64,000 nt of DNA, taken from Diphasiastrum complanatum (lineage: Eukaryota > Streptophyta > Lycopodiopsida > Lycopodiales > Lycopodiaceae). Where the stretch lies: NCBI GenBank assembly GCA_029204225.1, contig CM055095.1, forward strand, positions 34,187,078-34,251,077, read 5' to 3'. Under the pieces are notes generated by a model. It was not told the DNA's origin. It did not search any database and saw only the letters and a program-made list of their open reading frames with translations. Numbering within the stretch: position 1 is the stretch's first letter; every line of letters begins with the position of its first letter. The position numbers and the translations under genes are program-made. Positions 55,221-64,000 of the stretch are shown in pieces.

Positions 55221-55673
55221 TGGAAAAGATTAAAAATAGAGGGAATATAAGAACTTTCATAGGGAATATTCTAGATTCTCCATTTCGGCGCAGTGGCTAC
55301 GCCGCCTTCTCTTTGCAAAGATTTCGAAATGTGTGATCGTTCAAAAGACAGAGATCAGTAATGTGAAAAGTATGAAGCCTTCTAGCTCTGAATGGTAGTA
55401 CTAAACACTATCTAGTGTGATTTGCGGTACTCCAAACAGACAAATGAGAGATTTCTTGGCAAACCTCTCATACAAATAGCACTTTCCACAATAACTAGGA
55501 AGTATTGTAAAAATCTCTCCCACTCAACAGATTTTCAATTTGTCTGATGCTGCCCTGGCCTTTCTGATGCCTCCGGGACTGTGCTTTCGTTCCCCACTGA
55601 TGATTCTGAGCTCCAACCCTACCAAATACACCAAAGAAGAATTTCTTCCAGCCGTTTTTGTCTCTCCAAGCTT
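55221..55673 (-). other. Rest of the family B leader
   Basis: Matches the leader at 46085-46330 in part (TGTCTGATGCTGCCYTGGCC, TTCTTCCAGCCGTTTTT). It ends at CTCCAAGCTT where family C sequence begins. Confidence 0.6.
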
Positions 55674-55880
55674 TCTTTGCTATTCAAAAGACATTGCCAA
55701 AAATGGAGGATTTGCAAGAGACTTTGGTGAATGAGGAGTTTAGGCTTCTATCAAGAGGTGGATCTACTTCTTCATCTCAAGTTGGAGAGGAGGAAGCAAT
55801 GTTCATCAAAGGAAAGTTCAAGGGAAAAGACAAAAGCAAGTGGTCAAAGGGTCAAGATCAAGGTGAGCCTTCTACTTTTG
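55674..55880 (+). pseudogene. Family C gag fragment
   Basis: About 200 bp in plus orientation encoding FAIQKTLPKMEDLQETLVNE and KGKFKGKDKSKWSKGQDQGE, the region before the zinc knuckle. It matches 29560-29720 (minus) and fills the part deleted at 16074. It sits between two minus-strand elements, cut on both sides. Confidence 0.8.
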
Positions 55881-56480
55881 TTATCAGACTGAAAAAACTA
55901 ACTTCTTACTATGAGAAATGAATGTCAGAAATAATTGTAAGTGCTCAATATGAGAAAACAGGCTGCTCTCTGGTAGAGAGGGAAAATCAACACATGAAAA
56001 CTCGGATAGAGAGAGAATGAGTCCAAAACACCAAAATCTCAATATTCACAATATGGCAAAACATGCCAAAGTTTCCCTACATCAAAGTGGCTCGAGTTTG
56101 CATGGAAAGTCCACTTAACTCAGTTAACTCAACTAACAGGGATCCACATGTGTAACTGCATGCATGGATATTGCATGTACTGCATCTCAACTCTCAAAAT
56201 TGCCTAGACATGTGTAGATCATAAAAACCACTTTGCATGTTGCATGCACTGATTGCATGTGGCTTGCATGCACATTGAATGACATTGCATGTTATCTAGG
56301 CGTTTGCATGACATCAAATTTGAATCTACCTAACTCAAACTCGACCTATTCTAGAAGGTTATGTGCTCAATTCACATACCTTTATGTACAACATAGTTTA
56401 CAATGGAAATAATCATGGACATGGCCCCAAAACTCAAGATAGGAAGATATTTTTTACTAATCTTCACACTCCTTAAAATA
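55881..56480 (-). repeat. Family D 3' LTR, truncated (to 56468), and purine tract
   Basis: Minus-strand TATTTTAAGGAG leads to TGTGAAGATTAG. The middle has the same CATGCA-rich part and CTCTCTCTACC-like run as 37832-38400. The match ends at about 55881 (GTTATCAGACTGAAAAAAC against GTTAGATTTTTTCATC). Confidence 0.8.
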
Positions 56481-57631
56481 TATGCTCCTATCCAACATAG
56501 ACTTCAAAATTAGGCCAAGGTTAGACCTCATCTTGATAAAGACATTCTTGAGTAATGGCTTGGTGAGAAGGTTTGCAACACAATTTGAAGATCCAACATG
56601 CTCCAATAAGATCTCTCTCCTAATGACTTTTTCTCTCACAAAATGATGAGCTACCTCGATGTGTTTGCTCCTTGCATGGAACACAGGATTGTTTGCAAGA
56701 GCCTGAGCAAAAATGTTATCATTCTTGATAATTGGAAGATCTTCATCTGCATAACACTTTAGCTCCAAGAGTAGCCTTTGGTCCATAAAATCTCCTTTGT
56801 TGTGGTTGTAAGAGATTTGTACTCAGCTTCACAGGATGATAAGGATATAGTTGCTTGCTTTTTTTATAGCAAAGAAACTAAGTCTCCTCCAAGAAAAATC
56901 GTGTAAGCACTTGTGGATTTTCTATCCAACCTGTCTCCAGCAAAATCTGAATCTGAAAAAGCAATCAAAGTCAGATCTTCTCCTTTGTAAAACAATCCAT
57001 AATCCAAGGTAGAAGATATATACCTCAAGATTCTTTTAGCCAACTTCCAATGATATAACTTTGGATCTTGCATGTGTTGACTTAGCTTATGCACACTAAA
57101 GCTTAGATCAAGTCTAGTCACTGTTAACCATATAAGTGAGCCAATAAGACTCCTATAAAGAGTGATGTCCACAAAGGATTTTTCATCATCTTTCATAGGA
57201 ACTTTTACAATGTGCTCCATAGGTGTATCTATGCCTTTACAGTTTTCCATCTGGAATTTCTTGAGCATGGAAATTGCATATCTACTTTGATTTATAAAGG
57301 CTTGACCTTTCCAAAAATCTATTTCAAGGCCTAAAATATAGTGAAGAACTCCTAAGTCTTGCATTTTAATCTCACTGCCAAGTGCATGCTTAGTTTCTTC
57401 AACTAGCTTCTCATTATTTCCACAAAGAATGATATCATCAACATAGATGAGAAGAATAACTATAAAGTTATCTACAAACTTATAATACAAAGAGGGGTCA
57501 TATTCACTAAGACAAAATCTGAGTGATATGAGATAGGAGTTGAGCCTTGCATACCAAGACCTTGGTGCTTGTTTCAGTCCATAGAGACTTTTGAACAAAA
57601 GACAAACTTTTGATTCTTCACCTTCTTTCAC
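56481..57631 (-). pseudogene. Family D copia RT (C-terminal half) and RNase H
   Basis: Frame 57631-56864 (255 aa): SLYGLKQAPRSWYARLNSYL, active site LIYVDDIILCGNNEKLVEET, VLHYILGLEIDFWKGQAF, then RNase H AFSDSDFAGDRLDRKSTSAY. A shift near 56860 is followed by frame 56786-56481: NIFAQALANNPVFHARSKHI, VAHHFVREKVIRREILLEHV, NCVANLLTKPL. Very like 36720-37817. Motifs are mostly kept; the Asp in VADLLTKP is Asn here. Confidence 0.88.
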
Positions 57632-59520
57632 AAAACCAGGTCCTCCTCAAGGTAACCATTGAGAAAGGCATTAGAAACATCAAGCTGAAACATTCTCCAA
57701 TTGTGAAAACATGCAAGAGATATGAGTATTCTGATTGTTACCATTTTTGCAACTGGTGCAAAGGTGTCTTCATAGTCAAGACCTTTGATTTGAGAGCAGC
57801 CTTTAGCACAAAGTCTTGCTTTATATTTGTTGATAGATCCATCATTATTATACTTGATCCTGAAAACCCACTTACATCCAATCACATGCATGTTGTTTGG
57901 TGGCTTCACAAGCTCCCATGTGTTGTTTGACATCAAGGCTTCAAACTCTTGGGTCATTACTTCAACCCACTTCTCGGATTGAAGTGCTTCTTGGACATCT
58001 TTAGGCTCTTCATCTGATATGAAGAGCGCATGATAGGAAGTTTCACCTTCCACTTGCCTTCCTTCCTCATCATATGTGAGCCTTCTTGGCTCAGATCTCT
58101 CTCTTGTAGATCTTCTTGGTGTAGGTGCTTGAAGTTGCTCCTCCTCAAGCCTCGGCCTTACCACTTCTTGAGCAGCATCAAGATTGATAATTATAGACCT
58201 TGCATGAGACTCCTTGATCTGTGATTCATCCAAGTTAATCTTCTGATCTTCATGAAAGATCACATCTCTACTTATTACAACATTCTTGTCAGTAGAGGGA
58301 AGATATACTTTACATGCTTTTTTAGTAGATGCATATCCTACAAAAATTTCTTTAACAACACTAGGATCATCCTTCTTCCTAGTCTCTAAAGGTACATGCA
58401 CAAAGCATACACAGCCAAAGATCCTAAGATGATCTACCTTAGGCCTTTTCTCATACAACATCTCAAATGGTGTTCTTCCTTCTATTGCAAGATTAGGAAG
58501 CCTATTACAAAGATAATTTGCACATGCAACTGCTTCTCCCCAAAATTCTTTAGGTAGAGAAGCTTCTAGCCTAATGGCTTTTGCACATTCACACAAAGTT
58601 CTATTTTTTCTCTCAGCAACTCCATTTTGTTGAGGAGTATATGAACAAGAAAATTCTCTTTGTATACAAAAGTCTTTAAACTTATTGGAGGTGTATTCAC
58701 CTACACTATCACTTCTCAAAGCTTTCAACTTGAAAATAAACTGCTTTTCTACATAAGCTTTGAGATTAAGGAAAACATCATAAACCATGGCTTTAGAAGA
58801 CATCATATAGATCCAAGAATATCTTGTATAATCATCTACAAAGGAAACAAAGCAATTTGCTCCTCCTTTGATTTTGGTTGAAGAGAAATGAACATTAGAG
58901 TGTACGAGTTCAAATGGATGATGTGTTTTGATGCTTGATCTTGGAAAAGGCCTTCTGTGTAATTTTGTCAAAACACAAGCTTCACAAGGTTGAAGCTCCT
59001 TTGCTAGTGTCTTTGGTAGTCCAACAGCTTTTCCTTCCTTGACCATAGATTGCATGGCTTTGAAATTGGGATGTCCCAATCTCTTATGCCACAGATCCTC
59101 TTGAAGAACCTTGGTCTCATAAGCAATATCTGAGATGTTAGCACTCTCCCTAGAATCTAGTTTGTACAACTTTCCAATTCTAGATCCTCTAGCAATAACT
59201 TCATTTTCTCTAGAGATTATACACTTGTCAACTTGAAACTTGACATCCAATCCACTATCAAACAATTGTCCTACACTAATGAGATTCTTGGTTAGTCTAG
59301 GTACATAAAGTACATCATTCAAACAAAAAGATTTTAATGATGATGCATGCAGTGGAATACTACTTATTCCTTCAATTCTACACTCTACATCATTAGCAGT
59401 ATAGATTGATCTTTTTGCACCTAGATATGGCATGAGACTTGTAAAAGAGTTTCTAGAACTAGACATATGGGAACTAGCCCCACTATCTATCCACCACTAT
59501 TTCTTCATTCTTGAAAGGAA
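57628..59520 (-). pseudogene. Family D copia protease remnant, integrase and N-terminal RT (612-codon frame)
   Basis: The frame is open from 59466 to 57628. Just upstream the protease site is spoiled by a shift and stops. Integrase: zinc region DLWHKRLGHPNFKAMQSMVK and CEACVLTKLHRRPF; the first catalytic position is Asn (LVHSNVHFSSTK, normally HSD); second Asp in LRSDSVGEYTS; Glu in QQNGVAERKNRTLCE. Then the C-terminal part (LRIFGCVCFVHVPLETRKKD) and RT start (NTWELVKPPNNMHVIGCKWV, FQLDVSNAFLNGYLEED). It ends by a small deletion that removes the VYMEQPPG-like block and shifts frame into 57631. Confidence 0.88.
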
Positions 59521-59639
59521 AAGATTAAAAACTAGACATCATTAAAGAATCTTCTCTTTCACTCTCAACACCCTCACACTCATCCTCATTAGTAAGGTTA
59601 GTTTGCTTAGATTGGTTCTTCTTCTTGAAATAGTTTGAT

Positions 59640-60420
59640 GCATAGTGGCCTTTCTTGCCATAGAAAAAACACTTGATCTTTGACAGCTTCTTCTTGCCAC
59701 TGGATGTTACAACTTGTGAGGATTGATCCTCACCACCTTTTTGGCTTTGTCCTTCTTGAAGTGTTGTTGACCTTTGCCCTTGCCTCTTGATTTGTCCCTG
59801 ATGAAGAGTGCTTTGTCATCTCCACCATCTTTCAATGAAAGTCTGTTGATCCTCAGCATTTTGTTCTCTTGCCTACTTTCTTCAGCAATGAGAACACCTT
59901 GCAGTGTCTCCAAGGATGGAAGTTCCTCCCTGACAGCATAAGTCTGCACAATATTGTCATACTCATCTCTAAGTCCATTAAGGACTACTTGAACAAGTTC
60001 AGTGCTCTTAAGAGCATCTCCAATACCAGCTAACTCTTGATGAAGATCCTTTACTCTCATTACATATGATGAGGCACTCTCATCTACTCTCTGATAACTT
60101 AGAAAGATTTGGTTTCTAAGTGTAAGCAATCTAGAAGTATTCCTAATTTCATAGATTGTTTTTAGAGTGTCCCAAGCCTCCTTGGCAGTGGTGCATGTAC
60201 TGATTTGTGACATTCATTTTTATAAAATGAAGGGCAATTCTGGTTTTTCTATTGAAAGCTGCAGCTTCATTAGGTGCTGCAGGTTCTTCTTCAACTCCAC
60301 TCACAATGTCCATTACATTTTGTAGAATCAATAATGATTCCATTCTAATCTTCCACGTTGCGTAATTGGAAGATGTTAATCTTTCACTGTGCTCCAAGAA
60401 ATGTGACCAGATGAAAACAT
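59640..60420 (-). pseudogene. Family D copia gag, two frameshifts
   Basis: The start equivalent to 34984 is the ATG at 60420 (MFSSGH), immediately shifted. Frame 60397-60149 has LTSSNYATWKIRMESLLILQ; frame 60213-59707 has RNTSRLLTLRNQIFLSYQRV and STELVQVVLNGLRDEYDNIV, ending before the knuckle. The knuckle region at about 59680-59640 reads CFFYGKKGHYASNY: two of the three Cys are Tyr. Confidence 0.85.
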
Positions 60421-61285
60421 TTTCTCTATGAGAAATTCTAGTAATGACAAAGATGAAGTCGAAAATGTTGCTTGCTATCTCAACCTAGGATCTAACACTG
60501 ATAATGTTGATCCAACCTATGAAATCTAGCAACAAAATGTGAGATTAAATTCTCAACAGAAAAAATCAATCTATCTTGAATTTGGATCTTGCTTCAATCA
60601 TAAAAATGAAGCACATGCAAGTAAGAAGTCTATCTCTCCCACGAGTTTCAAAGAACTGATAAACTCTTTAGGAACTTACTTTCAACTCAGACACAATAAT
60701 TTGTGTGAAATGAAAAACCTCACAAAACTCACTTCTATCCAATTCTACTTGATTGATAGTGAAAATTGAAGAAATGGATGAAAAAAAACTGATGTGTGCT
60801 AACTTTGGCATATCACACGAGATAAGTACTCTCCCAAAATCTCTGATTGTCAAAAAATGGGAGGCAAAATGTTGGACACAAACAGCAAACCACCTATTTC
60901 TAGGACGAGCATCAATTTGCATAATTGAGATAAAAGAGGGAATATTAATCTCAAGGAGAGCAAGAACATGATTTCTGTTGTCCCTGACATTGGGAAAGTA
61001 AAAATAGAGCTTTGCTACGATAAGCTATGAGAAGTTTAGAGACTTAATTCAAAAAATTTGGATCCTTCCTTGAGAAGTAGCACTCAACAAAGAGGGCTGA
61101 TTTCACACGTGTGAGCTCTCTGTCCGTATAGGGCTCAGCTGAGGCAGATCAGGCTTGATTTGATCCACCTATGGTCCACAGATGGCTTGTTTGTCAGCGA
61201 GTTTGAATTCCTCTCCCAAATCCGAGTTCCTGCAAGCAAAAGCACTATTGTTTTGATGTATACACCCTCACCTCTTCAAAGCATG
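60421..61285 (-). other. Leader of family D copy
   Basis: Untranslated, corresponds to 34222-34983 in the other orientation. No array or gene seen. Confidence 0.5.
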
Positions 61286-61321
61286 AAGCTCTGATACCAT
61301 GTGAAGTTTTTAGCATGTGTG
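61286..61321 (-). repeat. PBS (61286-61299) and last 22 bp of family D 5' LTR
   Basis: AAGCTCTGATACCA on the plus strand is TGGTATCAGAGCTT on the minus. TGTGAAGTTTTTAGCATGTG follows, then a new LTR start replaces it at 61322. Confidence 0.8.
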
Positions 61322-62058
61322 TGTGAAGAATTGAAAAAGATTATCTATGTTAGATAAAGGGGTCTTATGTTTTTTACATCAAGCATCTAGGTGTAGGATG
61401 TTGATAGGAATAAATTTGGCATAGATGGCAAATTATGCATTTCCACTTGTAATGCCACTATTGAGCCAAAATGGAGTAAGAGGCTAAACACTTGCTAATT
61501 AGAGTGTAGACAAGTGTAAAGTTTTTGTTTGATGAATTCCAAGAGGTCCAATAGGATGTAGAGGTGGAACCTTGTGAGGTCCAATAGGAAATTGAGGTGT
61601 GCTTGAATATAGTCCAATAGAATTAAGAGGTGCATAGATCAATGATCCAATAGGATCAAGAGGTGACAAAATGTGGTCCAATCATAGTTAAGCATAGTGG
61701 TAGCTCGTGGACCTACTAGTATCATTGTACTCCTCATTTTGAAGTCAATTGATTTGGTGATTTCATGGATTTTGTGAGTTATTGGATTTCTAGCTTTCTC
61801 TCTCTACCCGAGAGCTCTTGATGCATTTTCTCTCTCTACCTGAGGAGAGCAGCTTGTTTTTACTTAGATTATTTTTTGAATACTTCCCACACGTGTGAGT
61901 GAGAGTTGGAAGTGATTGAATGCATGTAGTAGTGTGTTTTTGCCATAGGATTCAAGATTGACTTTGAATTTCAATCTAGTCTTGATCTTGGTGCATTTAC
62001 ACACCTTAGGAGATCACAAGTACATGTAGTGGACAGTCCACACGTGTGAAATTCAACA
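61322..62058 (+). repeat. 5' LTR of a family D-related copia element (737 bp)
   Basis: Starts TGTGAAGAATTGAAAAAG, ends GTGTGAAATTCAACA, then a PBS. Similar in start and in the CTCTCTCTACCYGAG run to 37832-38556 but clearly diverged. The five bases before it are GTGTG; the partner duplication is outside the window. Confidence 0.8.
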
Positions 62059-62071
62059 TGGTATCAGAGCC
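62059..62071 (+). other. PBS of the right-edge copia element
   Basis: TGGTATCAGAGCC directly after the LTR, perfect to the initiator-Met type. Confidence 0.85.
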
Positions 62072-62813
62072 TACCTAAGGTTACCATGCATTTTGATCCA
62101 TCTAAGCAAAAAATTTCATCAATCTTGAGCTAGAAGTTGTCAAGGCCCATTTTCCTAGCTATCTTGTTCAATCTTGGATCAAAAGAGATCAAAAGGACAT
62201 TGATTGGGTCTGACTTGGTACTGTATGGAATCAGGTGCTCAGACACATGTGAGGAACATCCAATTTCAGTTTGGAAGTTCTCTCTCATGTTTGATCCATT
62301 TATGTTGCTTGATAGCTTGTTTTGAAGCTATTTTTGTCTAGTTTCTGTTGCAATCAATTTCATTCCATTTGGTTGAGCCAATCAAAAGTTATAAGCTTTT
62401 GAAGAGGGTTAGGTAGGGCACCTAGACCTGGGTGGACACATTTGGTTTGGTCAAGAGATTGCTTGGTTGATCCAAAATCACAGTTGTATGCTTGCCAATC
62501 TCATCTATATGTGATCTAGGCACTGTTTTGAGATCTTAGCCATTTTGTTTCATGCAATATCATTGTATTTGAGTCAAATTTGGTTTCTTAGTGTATTTCA
62601 CACGTGCTAAGAGTGTTAGATCCTAACTTTGCCTATACTCCATCATTTGATGTGAAATAGATCTTGTTATAGAGAGATTTGAGTAGCTAGTGAGAATCAA
62701 TTCACAAATTGTTGTAAGATCTTTCATAGGAGGAGATAGTACTCAATTATTGGATCCTATTGAAAGTGTGTAACAACATTTATTGTTCATCATTTGAGTT
62801 TTCTTCACTTCAA
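62072..62813 (+). other. Leader of the right-edge copia element
   Basis: Untranslated, about 740 bp, no array or tandem repeat seen. The length matches the other family D leaders. Confidence 0.5.
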
Positions 62814-64000
62814 ATGTCTTCAATGGGTTCATCCTTGTTGGAACCAAGTGAAAGATCGACCACTTCAAATTATTCAATTTGGAAAATGAGGATGGAGTCC
62901 ATCTTGATCCTTCAAGATGTGATGGACATAGTTCTTGGCCTTGAAGAAGAACCACAAGTTCTTCAAGAGGTTCAAAAATACAAAAAGAGAGCTAGTATGG
63001 CTCTCCACTACATTAAGATGAATGTCTCTAATGAGATATTGAGGGAGATAGGTACTTGTACAACAGCCAAAGAAGCTTGGGATTGTCTCAAGACTATCTA
63101 TGAGGCTAAGAATACCTCTAGGCTTCTCACTCTTAGGAATCAAATCTTTCAAAGTAGCCAAAAGAGTGATGAGAGTGCATCTAGTTATGTTTTGAGAGTA
63201 AAAGATATTCATAGAGAGCTTGCTTGTATTGGTGATTCCATCAATCAAAATGAGCTAGTTCAAGTCATTCTCAATGGCTTGAGAAGTGAATTTGATAATC
63301 TTGTCCAATCCTATGCCATTAAGGAGGAGCTACCAAGTTTGGAGGCTCTCCAAAGTGTGCTAATTTCAGAAGAATCAAGACAAGAGTACAAGCTCTTGAG
63401 GATGGACAAGCTTTCTCTCACTCATAATGATGGCAAAGCTCTCTTTGCCAAGGATAAGCACAAAGAGAGGAGCAAGAACCAACATCAACAATCCTCAAGC
63501 AAGGACAAAGTCAAATCCAAAGACAAAGATGAAGAGGAAGATGATTCCTCTAATGCTTCATCATCCAAGCTCAAGAAGAAGAAGAAGATCAAGTGCTTTT
63601 ATTGTGGCAAGAAAGGTCATTGTGCCACCAATTGCTTCAAAAAGAAGAATCAACTCAAGCAAGCCAATATTACCAATGAGAAGGAAGACACTATTGCAAG
63701 TGATGGAGAGGGATCTCTTATGGTCTCTAGTTTCTCACCTACTCCTTTCAAGAAGGACGGCCTATGGTATATTGATAGTGGAGCCTCTTCACATATGTGT
63801 AGCTCCAAGGACTCTTTCTCTTCTATTGCACCTTATGATGGAGTGAAGAAATCAATATACACTGCAAATGATTTTGAATGTCCTATTGAAGGCATAGGGA
63901 ACATTCCCTTGAAGCTTGCATCCTCTAAAGTTCTTTCTCTCTCTAGAGTTCTTTATGTACCTAAGCTTACCAAGAATCTTATTAGTGTTGGCCAATTGCT
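62814..64000 (+). CDS. Intact copia gag-protease reading frame, open to the window edge (395 codons seen)
   Basis: ATG at 62814 (MSSMGSSLLEPSERS) starts one frame without any stop to base 64000. Gag blocks are complete: NYSIWKMRMESILILQDVM, RLLTLRNQIFQSSQKSDESA, ELVQVILNGLRSEFDNLVQS. A Lys/Ser-rich linker is followed by a perfect zinc knuckle CFYCGKKGHCATNC (63595-63636) and the protease site LWYIDSGASSHMCSSK with normal DSG. It then reaches LYVPKLTKNLISVGQL, the protease-integrase junction. Copia elements make one gag-pol polyprotein, so the rest of pol is expected just outside. This is the best preserved gene of the window; the start is fixed by alignment with 34984. An unrelated-frame piece at 63427-63846 is only its shadow. 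Confidence 0.93.
   Translation, partial: MSSMGSSLLEPSERSTTSNYSIWKMRMESILILQDVMDIVLGLEEEPQVLQEVQKYKKRASMALHYIKMNVSNEILREIGTCTTAKEAWDCLKTIYEAKNTSRLLTLRNQIFQSSQKSDESASSYVLRVKDIHRELACIGDSINQNELVQVILNGLRSEFDNLVQSYAIKEELPSLEALQSVLISEESRQEYKLLRMDKLSLTHNDGKALFAKDKHKERSKNQHQQSSSKDKVKSKDKDEEEDDSSNASSSKLKKKKKIKCFYCGKKGHCATNCFKKKNQLKQANITNEKEDTIASDGEGSLMVSSFSPTPFKKDGLWYIDSGASSHMCSSKDSFSSIAPYDGVKKSIYTANDFECPIEGIGNIPLKLASSKVLSLSRVLYVPKLTKNLISVGQL

Larger units (their letters stand above)
50513..55673 (-). mobile_element. Copia element, family B, nearly complete but without 5' LTR
   Basis: Minus-strand order: leader (from 55673), three leader repeats, gag, protease, integrase, RT, RNase H, purine tract, 3' LTR. 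Compared with the family B 5' end at 45825-46683, the copy is cut about 85 bp before the PBS, where a family C gag scrap begins. All coding parts are present but frameshifted. Confidence 0.9.
55881..61321 (-). mobile_element. Copia element, family D, full coding order, LTRs truncated
   Basis: Minus-strand order: last 22 bp of 5' LTR (61321-61300), PBS, leader, gag, protease start, integrase, RT, RNase H, purine tract, 3' LTR (56468-55881, its end missing). It is the sister of 34049-38556 and keeps the protease/integrase region deleted there. A related family D element begins at 61322, inside its 5' LTR. Confidence 0.9.

Noticed and set aside
54906-55260. Frames with repeated SARHTDI or ASYRY peptides
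   Set aside because: By-products of the 84-bp leader repeats of family B.

Overview
The window looks like nuclear DNA of a land plant. It is AT-rich and almost entirely built of Ty1/copia and Ty3/gypsy LTR retrotransposons. It includes a gypsy element with a C-terminal chromodomain (chromovirus type) and a second gypsy type whose integrase resembles the plant Tat/Athila group. The only confident host gene is a nuclear-type tRNA-Leu(UAG) at 47080-47158. Species cannot be named from the sequence. No multi-exon host protein gene was recognised.

Layout. 1-14387: a minus-strand gypsy element (PBS 14018-14029, gag, protease) running off the left edge. A 10.6-kb minus-strand Tat-like gypsy element (1437-12074, 5-bp target duplication TAAAC) is nested inside it. 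This inner element has lost its reverse transcriptase, carries an inverted protease segment, and has a degenerate extra reading frame after the integrase. 14388-18043: a copia element with two near-identical 653/654-bp LTRs but only remnants of gag and RT. 18044-27032: LTR-like pieces, a copia gag-protease fragment, two arrays of short palindromic motifs and a (GA)50 microsatellite. 27115-31540: pieces of three copia elements. 31541-34048: Tat-like RT and flanks. 34049-38556: a copia element lacking protease and the integrase core. 38557-44112: a motif array, then a 5'-truncated chromovirus. 44113-46683: a Tat scrap and a chimeric copia element with unlike LTRs. 46684-50512: a TE-poor island with the tRNA, a neat hairpin and one gypsy-like LTR. 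50513-55673: a long copia element without a 5' LTR. 55881-61321: another long copia element. 61322-64000: a young-looking copia element whose gag-protease frame is open to the window edge.

How it fits together. Most elements are dead: frameshifts, stops, lost catalytic residues, deletions and truncated LTRs. The exception is the right-edge element, open for 395 codons with intact zinc knuckle and protease motifs. It sits inside the LTR of the related element to its left and could supply proteins in trans to relatives that keep LTRs, PBS and PPT.

The most unusual theme is that several unrelated element families carry, in the LTR or untranslated leader, dense arrays of a short and often palindromic motif that differs by family. 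Examples are TGTCCATCGCTGGACA, TTCGCGAA, TGCGAGAGTT/AACTCTCGCA, GGCGAAGGTT/CTTCGCCAAA, and about 80-bp GATATCGG units. In the Tat-like element the same module stands before gag and again before the extra frame. Their function is unknown. Repeated binding sites for a regulator or RNA hairpins are possibilities, not conclusions.
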